Origin: JAEZDP01 sp964430855
GTDB taxonomy: Bacteria; Acidobacteriota; Vicinamibacteria; Vicinamibacterales; Vicinamibacteraceae
Assembly: GCA_964430855.1 (NCBI GenBank)
Contig: CAYSHC010000010.1
Location: 1 to 64,000, forward strand
Length of the DNA stretch: 64,000 nt
Direction of reading: 5' to 3'
A model generated the notes under the pieces. The model saw nothing but the letters and a program-made list of their open reading frames with translations, was not told the DNA's origin and did no database searches. Positions 44,074 to 52,814 of the stretch are shown here, one piece after another (within the stretch, counting starts at the first letter, position 1; each line of letters starts with the position of its first letter). Position numbers and translations under genes: made by a program.

Positions 44074-45237
44074 ATGCCTGAGATTCGCACTGAAACGATG
44101 ACCGTGAACATGGGGCCGCAGCACCCGGCCACCCACGGCGTGCTGCGCCTGGTCGTCGAGCTCGACGGAGAGACGACCATCGGCTACCTGCACACCGGCA
44201 TCGAGAAGACCGCGGAACAGAAGAAGTGGCAGCAGGTGGTGCCGCTCGTCGAGCGGATGGACTACCTCGGGCCGCAGTCCAACGCGCTCGGATACGTGAT
44301 GGCCGTCGAGAAGCTGCTCGGCCTCGAGCTGCCGGAGCGCGTCCAGCACATCCGCGTGCTCATCGCCGAGCTGCAGCGCATCTCCAGCCACCTCGTGTGG
44401 CTTGGCACCCACGGCATGGAAGTGGGTGCCGTGACGATGATGCTGTACTGCTTCCGCGAGCGCGAGCTGCTGCTGAACATCAACGAGATGCTCGCCGGCT
44501 TCCGGATGTTCCCGAGCTACATCCGCATCGGCGGCCTGCGCGAGGACCTGCCCATCGGCTTCCACGACGCGGTCAACGCGTTCCTCGACCGGCTGCCCGC
44601 GAAGATCGACGAGTACGAGGGGCTCCTGACCAACAACTCCATCTGGCAGAAGCGCACCCGCGGCGTCGGGGTTCTCACGCGCCAGGACGTGCTCGACTAC
44701 GGCCTGGTGGGGCCCATCGCGCGTGCCACGGGCGTGACCTACGACGTGCGGAAGGTCTTTCCGTACCTGACCTACGACCAGTACGAGTTCGACGTGCCGA
44801 CGCAGGAGGACGGCGACGTCTACGCGCGCTACCTCGTGCGCGTGGCCGAGATGCGCGAGAGCATCAGGATCTGCAAGCAGGCCATCGCGCGCATCACGCC
44901 GCGGGGCGAGTGGGGCGTCGACGATCCCCGGATCGTGCCGCCGCCCAAGGACAAGGTCTACTCGGAGATGGAAGCGCTCATCCAGCACTTCCTGATCTAC
45001 TCGCAGGGCTTTACCGTGCCGGCCGGCGAGGCCTACGTGCCGATCGAGGGGCCGCGCGGCGAGCACGGGTTCTACTGCGTGTCGGACGGCGGCAACCGTC
45101 CCGTCCGCGTCAAGTCGCGGCCGCCCACGTTCCTGGCCATCCAGGCGTTGCCGAAGATGATCACGGGCGGCCTGATTGCCGACGTCATCGCCATCATCGG
45201 CTCGGTGGACGTGGTCATGGGCGACTCGGACAGGTGA
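44074..45237 (+). CDS. nuoD: NADH-quinone oxidoreductase subunit D
   Basis: A 387-aa 49-kDa subunit that forms the quinone site with NuoB. VNMGPQHPATHGVLRL (conserved His in the quinone pocket), GYLHTGIEK, RIGGLREDLP, SIWQKRTRGVG and the C-terminal end GSVDVVMGDSDR are diagnostic. The usual C-terminus reads GxxDxVMGExDR, so the Glu is replaced by Asp. Starts 31 nt after gmhA; a 120-nt repeat-filled gap separates it from nuoE. Confidence 0.97.
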   Translation: MPEIRTETMTVNMGPQHPATHGVLRLVVELDGETTIGYLHTGIEKTAEQKKWQQVVPLVERMDYLGPQSNALGYVMAVEKLLGLELPERVQHIRVLIAELQRISSHLVWLGTHGMEVGAVTMMLYCFRERELLLNINEMLAGFRMFPSYIRIGGLREDLPIGFHDAVNAFLDRLPAKIDEYEGLLTNNSIWQKRTRGVGVLTRQDVLDYGLVGPIARATGVTYDVRKVFPYLTYDQYEFDVPTQEDGDVYARYLVRVAEMRESIRICKQAIARITPRGEWGVDDPRIVPPPKDKVYSEMEALIQHFLIYSQGFTVPAGEAYVPIEGPRGEHGFYCVSDGGNRPVRVKSRPPTFLAIQALPKMITGGLIADVIAIIGSVDVVMGDSDR

Positions 45238-45240
45238 GGC

Positions 45241-45341
45241 CTGATGTCTGATGCGACGGGCGCAAGACACAAGGCATCACGCAGCAGGTACCAGGCATCA
45301 GGCACCAGGCATCAAGCATTAGGCATCAAGCATTAGGCATA
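45241..45341. repeat. Heptanucleotide repeat array (ARGCATS family) between nuoD and nuoE
   Basis: From 45293 to 45341 seven consecutive 7-bp units can be read: AGGCATC, AGGCACC, AGGCATC, AAGCATT, AGGCATC, AAGCATT, AGGCATA. A 14-bp block (AGGCATCAAGCATT) is thus duplicated perfectly at 45307-45334. Degenerate units (CTGATGT, CTGATGC, AGGCATCA) extend back to 45241. It fills nearly the whole 120-nt gap within the operon, and a last AGGCACC lies just before the nuoE ATG. Confidence 0.85.
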
Positions 45342-45357
45342 ACCCCAGGCACCACCC

Positions 45358-45969
45358 ATGAGCTTCCATCCGCAGATGCCCTACGGCGAGGGCTGGCACA
45401 AGAGCGAGCGCGAGACGCCCGACCCGGGCCCGCCGTTCGAGTTCACGCCCGAGAACCGTGCGCGGCTCGAGGAGATCTGCACGCACTATCCGCCCGAGCA
45501 CCGGAAGTCGGCGATCATCTCCGCGCTCTACGTCGTGCAGGAGCAGCAGGGCTACATCACGGGCAACGCGATGCGGCACGTCGCCGAGTTCATCGGGTGC
45601 ACGCCGGCCGAGGTCGAGGACGTCGTCACCTACTACGTGATGTTCTTCACCAAGCCGGTGGGCCGCTACACGCTCCAGGTGTGCCGGACGCTCTCGTGCG
45701 CGCTCAACGGCGCGGAGCGCGTGACGGCGGCGCTCTGCGAGCACCTGAAGGTCCGGCCGGGCGAGACCACCGAGGACGGCATGTTCACGGTGCTGGAGTT
45801 CGAGTGCCTGGGTGCGTGCGACCGGGCGCCTGTCGTCATGGTCAACAACGAGCACTGGCAGGAGCGCCAGCGGCCCGAGGACGTGCCCGCGCTCATCGAG
45901 GGCCTGCGGACGAAGGGGCTCGCGGCGCTCACGGGCTGCCACCTGGCCAAGGAACCGTCCACGACGTGA
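45358..45969 (+). CDS. nuoE: NADH-quinone oxidoreductase subunit E
   Basis: A 203-aa thioredoxin-like 24-kDa subunit binding the [2Fe-2S] cluster N1a. The ligands are in VCRTLSC (C-x4-C) and in LECLGAC-type FECLGAC (C-x3-C). YYVMFFTKPVGRYTLQVC precedes the first pair. The N-terminal 30 residues are an extension. The start codon lies directly after the heptamer repeat region, without a clear Shine-Dalgarno sequence. Confidence 0.95.
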   Translation: MSFHPQMPYGEGWHKSERETPDPGPPFEFTPENRARLEEICTHYPPEHRKSAIISALYVVQEQQGYITGNAMRHVAEFIGCTPAEVEDVVTYYVMFFTKPVGRYTLQVCRTLSCALNGAERVTAALCEHLKVRPGETTEDGMFTVLEFECLGACDRAPVVMVNNEHWQERQRPEDVPALIEGLRTKGLAALTGCHLAKEPSTT

Positions 45970-45997
45970 GCCGGCGGATCAGCCGGGAGATGTGCGC

Positions 45998-47299
45998 ATG
46001 TTCGAACCGATACTCACTCCGTACGTGAACGAGCCCTTCGGCCACACGCTCGACTTCTACGTCGAGCACGGCGGCTACCAGGCGCTGCGCAAGGCGCTCC
46101 AGATGACGCCCGAGGCGATCACCGAGGAGGTCAAGCGCTCGGGGCTGCGCGGCCGCGGCGGCGCAGGCTTCCCGACGGGCCTGAAGTGGAGCTTCGTGCC
46201 CAAGGACAACCCGAAGCCGAAGTACCTCTGCGTGAACGCCGACGAGAGCGAGCCGGGCACCTTCAAGGATCACGTGCTGCTCGAGCGCAACCCGCACCTG
46301 CTGTTCGAGGGCTGCGTGATTGCCTGCCGGGCCTTCGGCGCCGAGACCTGCTACATCTACATCCGCGGCGAGTTCTACCACATCCAGAAGCAGATGGAGG
46401 CGGAGCTCGCCAAGGCGCGCGCGGCCGGCTACGTCGGCAGGAACATCCTGGGCACGGGCGTCAACTGCGACATCTGGATCCACCGCGGCGCGGGCGCCTA
46501 CGAGGCGGGCGAGGAGACGGCGCTCATCGAGTCGCTCGAGGGCAAGCGCGCGCAGCCGCGCCTCAAGCCGCCGTTCCCCGCGGTGGTCGGCCTCTACGGC
46601 TGCCCGACGGTGGTCAACAACGTCGAGACCATCTGCAACGTCCCGGTCATCATCGAGAAGGGCGCGGAGTGGTACGCGGCGATCGGGCCCGAGAAGAACA
46701 CCGGTCCGAAGCTGTTCTGCGTCAGCGGGCACGTGAAGCGGCCCGGCGTCTACGAGGCGTCGATGAGCGTCACGCTGCGCGAGCTGATCTACGACTACGC
46801 CGGCGGCATCCGCGGCGACCGCCAGCTCAAGGCGATCATTCCCGGCGGGTCGTCGGTGCCGGTCATCCTGCCCGACAAGCTCGATACGCCGGCCAGCTTC
46901 GACGGCCTGGTCGGCGCCGGGTCGATGCTCGGGTCGGCCGCCATCATGGTCATGGACGAGACCACCGACATGGTGTGGCTGGCCAAGAACCTGATCCACT
47001 TCTACAAGCACGAGTCGTGCGGCAAGTGCACGCCGTGCCGCGAGGGCGTGGACTGGCTCTACAGGATTCTCGACAAGATCGAGCGGGGCGCGGGCCAGAT
47101 GCGCGACATCGACCTGCTGCTCAGCGTCTGCGACAACATCGCCGGCAAGACGCTGTGCCCGTTCGGCGACGCGGAGGTGGCGCCGGTCATCAGCACCATC
47201 CAGCACTTCCGCCACGAATACGAAGCCTACGTGCGTGACGGCATGTCACCCGTGCAGGGCGATGACTACCGTGCCACCGAGCCGGCGGGAGCCCACTGA
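45998..47299 (+). CDS. nuoF: NADH-quinone oxidoreductase subunit F
   Basis: A 433-aa NADH- and FMN-binding subunit. LRGRGGAGFPTGLKWSF (NADH site), NADESEPGTFKDH (FMN region), GAGAYEAGEETALIESLEG and SCGKCTPCREG plus LCPFGDAE (four Cys of [4Fe-4S] N3) are all intact. The ATG at 45998 follows GGGAGA by 8 nt. It should be followed by nuoG, but only 42 nt separate it from nuoH. Confidence 0.97.
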   Translation: MFEPILTPYVNEPFGHTLDFYVEHGGYQALRKALQMTPEAITEEVKRSGLRGRGGAGFPTGLKWSFVPKDNPKPKYLCVNADESEPGTFKDHVLLERNPHLLFEGCVIACRAFGAETCYIYIRGEFYHIQKQMEAELAKARAAGYVGRNILGTGVNCDIWIHRGAGAYEAGEETALIESLEGKRAQPRLKPPFPAVVGLYGCPTVVNNVETICNVPVIIEKGAEWYAAIGPEKNTGPKLFCVSGHVKRPGVYEASMSVTLRELIYDYAGGIRGDRQLKAIIPGGSSVPVILPDKLDTPASFDGLVGAGSMLGSAAIMVMDETTDMVWLAKNLIHFYKHESCGKCTPCREGVDWLYRILDKIERGAGQMRDIDLLLSVCDNIAGKTLCPFGDAEVAPVISTIQHFRHEYEAYVRDGMSPVQGDDYRATEPAGAH

Positions 47300-47341
47300 T
47301 GGCCCATCGTCGCCTCGCTGGCCTTCTCCCTTCTCACGCCC

Positions 47342-48370
47342 GTGTCGATTGATCCCGTTCTCATCGCGCAGATCGGCCTGATCGGCGTCGTCTTCCTGCT
47401 GCTGCAGATCTCGGCAGCGGTGCTGGTCTACTTCGAGCGGAAGATTGCGGCCTGGGCCCAGCAGCGGGTCGGCCCGTACCGGACGGGCCCGGTGGGGCTG
47501 CTCCAGCCGCTGGCCGACATCGTCAAGCTGATCTTCAAGGAGGAGCTGCGGCCGAAGGCGGCCGACAAGTGGCTCTTCTACCTCGCCCCGATCCTCTCGG
47601 CGACCACGGCGTTTGCGGCCTTCGCCGTCGTGCCCTTCGGGGGCGAGACGACGCTGTTCGGCCTGCTCGACCGGCCGATCCGGCTCCAGGTGGCCGACGT
47701 CAACGTCGCGCTGCTGGTCGTGTTTGCCATCACCTCGATGGGCATCTACGGCATCGTGCTGGCGGGCTGGGCGAGCAACAGCAAGTACTCGCTGCTCGGC
47801 GGCCTGCGCAGCTCGGCGCAGATGATCAGCTACGAGCTGTCGTACGCGCTCGCACTCGCCTCGGTCCTCGTCATCGCCAACACGATGTCGCTGCGCGAGG
47901 TGGTCGACCAGCAGGCGGGCTACTGGTTCGGGGTCATCCCGAAGTGGAACGTCTTCCTGACGCCGATCGGCTTCTTCGTGTACATGGTGGCGGGCGTCGC
48001 CGAGACCAACAGGGCCCCGTTCGACTTCCCCGAGGCCGAGCAGGAGCTGGTGGCGGGCTACCACACCGAGTACAGCTCGATGAGCTTCGCGCTGTTCTTT
48101 TTGGCCGAGTACGTGAACATGGTCACCGTCTCGGGCGTGGCCGTGACGCTCTTCCTCGGCGGCTACCACGGGCCCTTCCTGCCGGAGTGGCTGGGATGGG
48201 TGTGGTTCCTGGTGAAGATCTCGGCCCTGCTGTTCTTCTACATCTGGATGCGCTGGACGCTGCCGCGCTACCGCTACGACCAGCTGATGGCGTTTGGCTG
48301 GAAGTTCCTGCTGCCGCTGGCGCTCGTCAACGTGCTGGTGACCGCGGCCGGCGTCCTGTACTGGAGCTGA
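47342..48370 (+). CDS. nuoH: NADH-quinone oxidoreductase subunit H
   Basis: A 342-aa membrane subunit of the quinone chamber with about eight helices. YFERKIAAWAQQRVGPYR, LLQPLADIVKLIFKEE, WASNSKYSLLGGLRSSAQMI and AETNRAPFDFPEAEQELVAG are NuoH signatures. GTG start at 47342. A 17-codon open frame starting in the nuoF stop (47299-47352) runs across this start. nuoJ begins at the last base of the stop codon, so nuoI, normally here, is missing. Confidence 0.96.
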   Translation: MSIDPVLIAQIGLIGVVFLLLQISAAVLVYFERKIAAWAQQRVGPYRTGPVGLLQPLADIVKLIFKEELRPKAADKWLFYLAPILSATTAFAAFAVVPFGGETTLFGLLDRPIRLQVADVNVALLVVFAITSMGIYGIVLAGWASNSKYSLLGGLRSSAQMISYELSYALALASVLVIANTMSLREVVDQQAGYWFGVIPKWNVFLTPIGFFVYMVAGVAETNRAPFDFPEAEQELVAGYHTEYSSMSFALFFLAEYVNMVTVSGVAVTLFLGGYHGPFLPEWLGWVWFLVKISALLFFYIWMRWTLPRYRYDQLMAFGWKFLLPLALVNVLVTAAGVLYWS

Positions 48371-48888
48371 TGGTGGACGTCGCCCTCTTCTACATCTTCG
48401 CGACCGTGGCCGTGCTGGCCTCGCTCGGCGTCGTCGGGCAGCGCAACCCGATGTACAGCGTGCTGCTGCTCATCGGCGCGTTCCTCGCGCTCGCCGGCCT
48501 CTACATCCAGCTCGACTCGCCGTTTGTGGCGGTGACGCAGATTGTCGTCTACGCCGGCGCGATCATGGTGCTCTTCCTGTTCGTGGTGATGCTGCTCAAC
48601 GCGCCGCGCGAGGACCTCGCGCCGGGCGCGCACGTGCCCATCCCCATGGGCCTGAAGATCACCGGGACGGCGATGGCCGTGGCGCTCGGCGCCATGCTCG
48701 TCTGGGCGCTCCAGCGGCTGCAGGTGATGCCCTTCATCGAGGATCCGCAGGTGCCGGAGCGCGTGTCGTCGGTGCGGCAGATCGGCGTCACGCTGTTCCG
48801 CGAGCACGCGTTCGCCTTCGAGGTGACGTCGCTGCTGATCCTCGTCGCGATGGTCGGAGCCGTCGTGCTCGCCAAGAAGAAACCGTGA
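48370..48888 (+). CDS. nuoJ: NADH-quinone oxidoreductase subunit J
   Basis: A 172-aa membrane subunit with five helices. RNPMYSVLLLIGAFLALAGLY and QIVVYAGAIMVLFLFVVMLLN are the conserved NuoJ helices (the second with the pi-bulge region). The C-terminal helix ends in AKKKP. TGATG overlap with nuoH. NuoK follows after 10 nt. Confidence 0.94.
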   Translation: MVDVALFYIFATVAVLASLGVVGQRNPMYSVLLLIGAFLALAGLYIQLDSPFVAVTQIVVYAGAIMVLFLFVVMLLNAPREDLAPGAHVPIPMGLKITGTAMAVALGAMLVWALQRLQVMPFIEDPQVPERVSSVRQIGVTLFREHAFAFEVTSLLILVAMVGAVVLAKKKP

Positions 48889-48898
48889 GTGGCTGCCG

Positions 48899-49201
48899 AT
48901 GATAACGCTCAATCACTACCTGGTGCTCTCGGGGCTGCTCTTCGCGATCGGCACGACCGGCGTCTTCGTGCGGCGCAACGTCATCACGCTGCTGCTGTCG
49001 ATCGAGATCATGCTGAACGCGGTCAACCTGACGTTTGTCGCGGTCGGCCGCTACAACGGCTCGGTGGAAGGGCAGATCATCACCTTCTTCGTGATGACCG
49101 TGGCGGCGGCCGAGGCGGCCGTCGGCCTCGCGCTGGTCATCGCCCTCTTCCGGCATCGTGAGACGCTCACGCCCGATGCCTTCACGTCGCTGAAATGGTA
49201 G
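48899..49201 (+). CDS. nuoK: NADH-quinone oxidoreductase subunit K
   Basis: A 100-aa three-helix subunit related to MnhC/MrpC. LNHYLVLSGLLFAIGTTGVFVRRN and LLSIEIMLNAVNLTFVA (with conserved membrane Glu) followed by AAAEAAVGLALVIALFR (second Glu) are intact, so the proton path residues are present. Normal length. Confidence 0.95.
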   Translation: MITLNHYLVLSGLLFAIGTTGVFVRRNVITLLLSIEIMLNAVNLTFVAVGRYNGSVEGQIITFFVMTVAAAEAAVGLALVIALFRHRETLTPDAFTSLKW

Positions 49202-49215
49202 GACGCCCGACCGCC

Positions 49216-51267
49216 ATGCTGCTGCTCATCCTGCTGCTGCCGTTCGCCGGCTTCCTCGTCAACGCCTTCCTCGGGCGGCGGCTGCCGAAGGCCGTCTCGG
49301 GAGGCGTCGCGTGCGCCGCCATCATCGCCGCGTTCCTCGTGTCGGCCGCCGGCGCGTGGCAGATCTTCTCGCTGCCGGCCGGCGAGCGGCTGCTCGAGCA
49401 GACGGTGTACACCTGGATGAGCTCGGGCGACTTCACCGTGCCCGTCACGCTGCGGCTCGACCCGCTGTCGACGCTGATGATCCTCGTCATCACCGGCATC
49501 GGCTCGCTGATCCACATCTACTCGACGAGCTACATGCACGACGAGCGCGACAGCGAGTACGCGCGCTACTTCTCGTACCTGAACCTGTTTGCGGCCTTCA
49601 TGCTGCTGCTCGTGCTCGGCGGCAGCTTCCCGTTGATGTTCGTCGGCTGGGAGGGCGTCGGCCTCTGCTCGTACCTGCTCATCGGGTTCTGGTACACGAA
49701 GAAGTCGGCCAGCGACGCCGGCAAGAAGGCCTTCATCGTCAACCGCGTCGGCGACTTCGCGTTCCTGCTCGGCATGTTCGGCGCGTTTGTCGCGTTCGGC
49801 ACGCTCGACTTCCTCGAGATCGCGCGACAGGTGGGCACCATGCCCGTCGAGGTGCAGTTCGGCGCGCTGTCGCTCACGACGCTGCTGTTCTTCATCGGCG
49901 CGACGGGCAAGTCGGCGCAGCTCCCGCTGCACGTGTGGCTGCCCGACGCGATGGAGGGCCCGACGCCGGTCTCCGCGCTCATCCACGCCGCGACGATGGT
50001 GACCGCGGGCGTGTACATGATCGGCCGCAACGCCGAGCTGTTCGCGCACACGCCGGTCACGCTGGAGGTGGTGGCGGTCATCGGCGCGCTGACGGCGCTG
50101 ATGGCCGGCTCGATCGGCCTGGTCCAGAACGACATCAAGCGCGTGCTCGCGTACTCGACGGTGTCGCAGCTCGGCTACATGTTCCTCGCCATGGGCGTGG
50201 GCGCCTGGTCGGCTGGCGTCTTCCACCTGTTCACCCACGCCTTCTTCAAGGCGCTCATGTTCCTCGGGTCGGGCTCGGTCATCCACGCGATGGGCGGGGA
50301 GCAGGACATGCGGAAGATGGGCGGGCTCAAGCCCTACATGCCGATCACCTACTGGACGTTCGTGATCGGGGCGGCCGCCATCGCGGGCGTGCCCGGGCTC
50401 GCCGGCTTCTTCAGCAAGGACGAGATCCTCTTTCTCACCCTCGACAGCGGGCGCACGTGGCTGTGGGTGATCGGCGCGCTGACCAGCCTGCTGACCGCCA
50501 CCTACATGTTCCGGCTGATCTTCATGACCTTCCATGGGCCGGAGCGCTGGCGGACCGCCGAGGCGGCGGGTGACGCGCACGGCGCGCACGCGGCGCACGG
50601 CGGCCACGACGTCCACGCCGACGCGGGCCACGGTCACGGACACGGCCACCACGGGCTTCCGCACGAGTCGCCTGCGGCGATGACGGTCCCGCTCGTCGCG
50701 CTGGCCATCGGGTCGGTGCTGGCCGGCTACGTGGGCGTGCCGCATGCGCTCGGCGGGCACAACCGGATTGAGCAGTTCCTCCATCCGAGCTTCGCGCCGT
50801 TCGAGGCGCACGGGCCGGCCGAGGCCGGTGCCGGCCACGAGACGGCGGCCGCGGACCATCACGACGAGGCGGCGCGCGAGCGCCTCGAGCTTACGCTGAT
50901 GGGTGTCTCCACGGCGCTGGCCTTCACGGGCATCGGCCTGGCGGCCTTCTTCTTCCTGCGACGGCCCGAGGCGGCCGACGCGGCGGCGCGGTCGGCGGCG
51001 CCCGTTCACAGCCTGCTGCTCAACAAGTACTGGGTCGACGAGATCTACGACGCGGCCATCGTGCGCCCGATCAGGCGCGGCTCCGAGGGGCTGCTCTGGA
51101 AGGGCGTGGACGTCGGCGTGATCGACGGCGCCGTCAACGGCGTCGGCTACTTCGTGCGGGGGGCCGCGGGCGCCCTGCGGCTCCTCCAGACCGGTTCCGT
51201 CCGCATGTCCGCCGCGTCGCTGTTTGCCGGCGTGCTGCTCGTTCTCGGCTATCTCCTCGCGCGATGA
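49216..51267 (+). CDS. nuoL: NADH-quinone oxidoreductase subunit L (antiporter-like)
   Basis: A 683-aa proton-pumping subunit with about 16 helices. GWEGVGLCSYLLIGFWY, GKSAQLPLHVWLPDAMEGPTPVSALIHAATMVTAG and the lateral-helix C-terminus are NuoL features. A His-rich loop (about residues 454-484, HG/HH repeats) precedes PHESPAAMTVPL. Such loops are common in NuoL. ATG 49216 is used; ATG 49195 would overlap nuoK by 7 nt. The stop overlaps nuoM by 4 nt. Confidence 0.95.
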   Translation: MLLLILLLPFAGFLVNAFLGRRLPKAVSGGVACAAIIAAFLVSAAGAWQIFSLPAGERLLEQTVYTWMSSGDFTVPVTLRLDPLSTLMILVITGIGSLIHIYSTSYMHDERDSEYARYFSYLNLFAAFMLLLVLGGSFPLMFVGWEGVGLCSYLLIGFWYTKKSASDAGKKAFIVNRVGDFAFLLGMFGAFVAFGTLDFLEIARQVGTMPVEVQFGALSLTTLLFFIGATGKSAQLPLHVWLPDAMEGPTPVSALIHAATMVTAGVYMIGRNAELFAHTPVTLEVVAVIGALTALMAGSIGLVQNDIKRVLAYSTVSQLGYMFLAMGVGAWSAGVFHLFTHAFFKALMFLGSGSVIHAMGGEQDMRKMGGLKPYMPITYWTFVIGAAAIAGVPGLAGFFSKDEILFLTLDSGRTWLWVIGALTSLLTATYMFRLIFMTFHGPERWRTAEAAGDAHGAHAAHGGHDVHADAGHGHGHGHHGLPHESPAAMTVPLVALAIGSVLAGYVGVPHALGGHNRIEQFLHPSFAPFEAHGPAEAGAGHETAAADHHDEAARERLELTLMGVSTALAFTGIGLAAFFFLRRPEAADAAARSAAPVHSLLLNKYWVDEIYDAAIVRPIRRGSEGLLWKGVDVGVIDGAVNGVGYFVRGAAGALRLLQTGSVRMSAASLFAGVLLVLGYLLAR

Positions 51268-52814
51268 CCTTTCCGCTGCTCTCCACGATCGTCTTCCTGC
51301 CGCTGCTCGGTGCGCTGGGCGTGCTGGCCATCCCCAACCGGGACGGCAGCCGCAACGGCCTCATCCGCCAGGTGGCCCTCGGCGTCTCGCTGGCCGTCCT
51401 CGTGGTCACGCTGGTGCTGTGGAGCCGCTTCGACGGCACGTCGGCCGACTTCCAGTTCATCGAGCGGGTGCCGTGGATCCCGGCCTTCGGCATCGACTAC
51501 CACATCGGCGTCGACGGCATCAGCCTCTGGCTGGTGGTGCTCACCGGCTTCCTGACGCCCCTCGCGCTGCTCTCGTCGTGGGAGTCGGTGCAGTCTAAGG
51601 TCAAGGCCTTCAGCTTCTACGTGCTGGCGCTCGAGGCCTGCATGCTGGGCGTCTTCGTCGCGCTCGACCTGTTCCTCTTCTACGTCTTCTGGGACGCCAT
51701 GCTCATCCCGATGTACTTCCTCATCGGGATCTATGGCTACGACCAGCGCGTCTACGCGGCGGTGAAGTTCATCCTCTACACGATGGCGGGCAGCGTGCTG
51801 ATGCTGCTGGCCATCATCGGCCTGGCCGTGCTGCACGCGCAGGCGACCGGCCAGTACAGCTTCGACGTGCTGCGGCTCTACGAGCTGCAGATTCCGCGCG
51901 ACACGCAGCTGTGGTTCTTCCTGGCCTTCGCGCTCGCGTTTGCCATCAAGGTGCCGCTCTTCCCGTTCCACACCTGGCTGCCCGACGCGCACGTGCAGGC
52001 GCCGACGGCCGGATCGGTCATCCTCGCCGGCGTGCTGCTGAAGATGGGCACCTACGGCCTGCTGCGCTTCGCCTTCCCGCTGTTCCCGGACGCCGCGCTC
52101 GAGTGCGCGCCCTACCTGGGCGTGCTGGCCGTCATCGGCATCATCTACGGCGCGCTCGTCGCCATGGTGCAGCCCGACATGAAGAAGCTCGTGGCGTACT
52201 CTTCGGTGAGCCACATGGGCTTCATCGTCCTCGGCATCTGCGCCGTGAACATGCAGGGCGTCCAGGGCGCCCTCTACCAGATGCTCAACCACGGCGTGAG
52301 CACCGGCGGGCTGTTCCTGATCGTCGGCATGCTGTCGGACCGCCGCCACACGCGCCTCATCGCCGAGTACGGCGGGCTGAAGCACGTGATGCCGCGCCTC
52401 GTCGCCGCGTTCCTGCTGATCACCCTCTCGTCGATCGGCATGCCCGGGTTCAACGGCTTCATCGGCGAGTTCCTCTCGCTCGTCGGCGCGTACCGCTGGA
52501 ACCCGACGCTGGCGGCGTTTGCGACCTCGGGCGTCATCCTTTCGGCTGTCTACATGCTGTGGCTCTTCCAGCGTGTGAACTACGGCCCCGTCACCAACCC
52601 GAAGAACGAGCGCCTGCCTGACCTGTCGCCCCGCGAGTGGGCGGCCCTGGGGCCGGCCCTCGTGATGGTGATCGTGATGGGCGTGGTGCCCCAGTTCTTC
52701 CTCGCGCCCATGGCGCCGTCGGTCGACCGCCTCGTGCAGCGCATCCACGCGCAGCGCCCGATGGTGGCCGACGTCGAGCTGCCGGCGACGACTCCTGCAG
52801 AGGCCCGTCGATGA
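51264..52814 (+). CDS. nuoM: NADH-quinone oxidoreductase subunit M (antiporter-like)
   Basis: A 516-aa antiporter-like subunit. YHIGVDGISLWLVVLTGFLTPL, FYVFWDAMLIPMYFLIGIYG (pump Glu/Asp helix), FPFHTWLPDAHVQAPTAGSVILAGVLLKMGTYG and SSVSHMGFIVLG are diagnostic. ATGA overlap with nuoL and nuoN on either side. Confidence 0.96.
   Translation: MTFPLLSTIVFLPLLGALGVLAIPNRDGSRNGLIRQVALGVSLAVLVVTLVLWSRFDGTSADFQFIERVPWIPAFGIDYHIGVDGISLWLVVLTGFLTPLALLSSWESVQSKVKAFSFYVLALEACMLGVFVALDLFLFYVFWDAMLIPMYFLIGIYGYDQRVYAAVKFILYTMAGSVLMLLAIIGLAVLHAQATGQYSFDVLRLYELQIPRDTQLWFFLAFALAFAIKVPLFPFHTWLPDAHVQAPTAGSVILAGVLLKMGTYGLLRFAFPLFPDAALECAPYLGVLAVIGIIYGALVAMVQPDMKKLVAYSSVSHMGFIVLGICAVNMQGVQGALYQMLNHGVSTGGLFLIVGMLSDRRHTRLIAEYGGLKHVMPRLVAAFLLITLSSIGMPGFNGFIGEFLSLVGAYRWNPTLAAFATSGVILSAVYMLWLFQRVNYGPVTNPKNERLPDLSPREWAALGPALVMVIVMGVVPQFFLAPMAPSVDRLVQRIHAQRPMVADVELPATTPAEARR

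Noticed and set aside
47299..47352. 17-codon frame between nuoF and nuoH as a real small gene
   Set aside because: It is coupled to the nuoF stop and overlaps the nuoH start, but no similarity or coding signal can be shown; kept only as a hint for the missing nuoG.
49216..51267. His-rich loop in NuoL (about residues 454-484) as a novel metal-binding insertion
   Set aside because: His-rich loops before the PHESP region are common in bacterial NuoL proteins, so it is described in the feature but not claimed as new.
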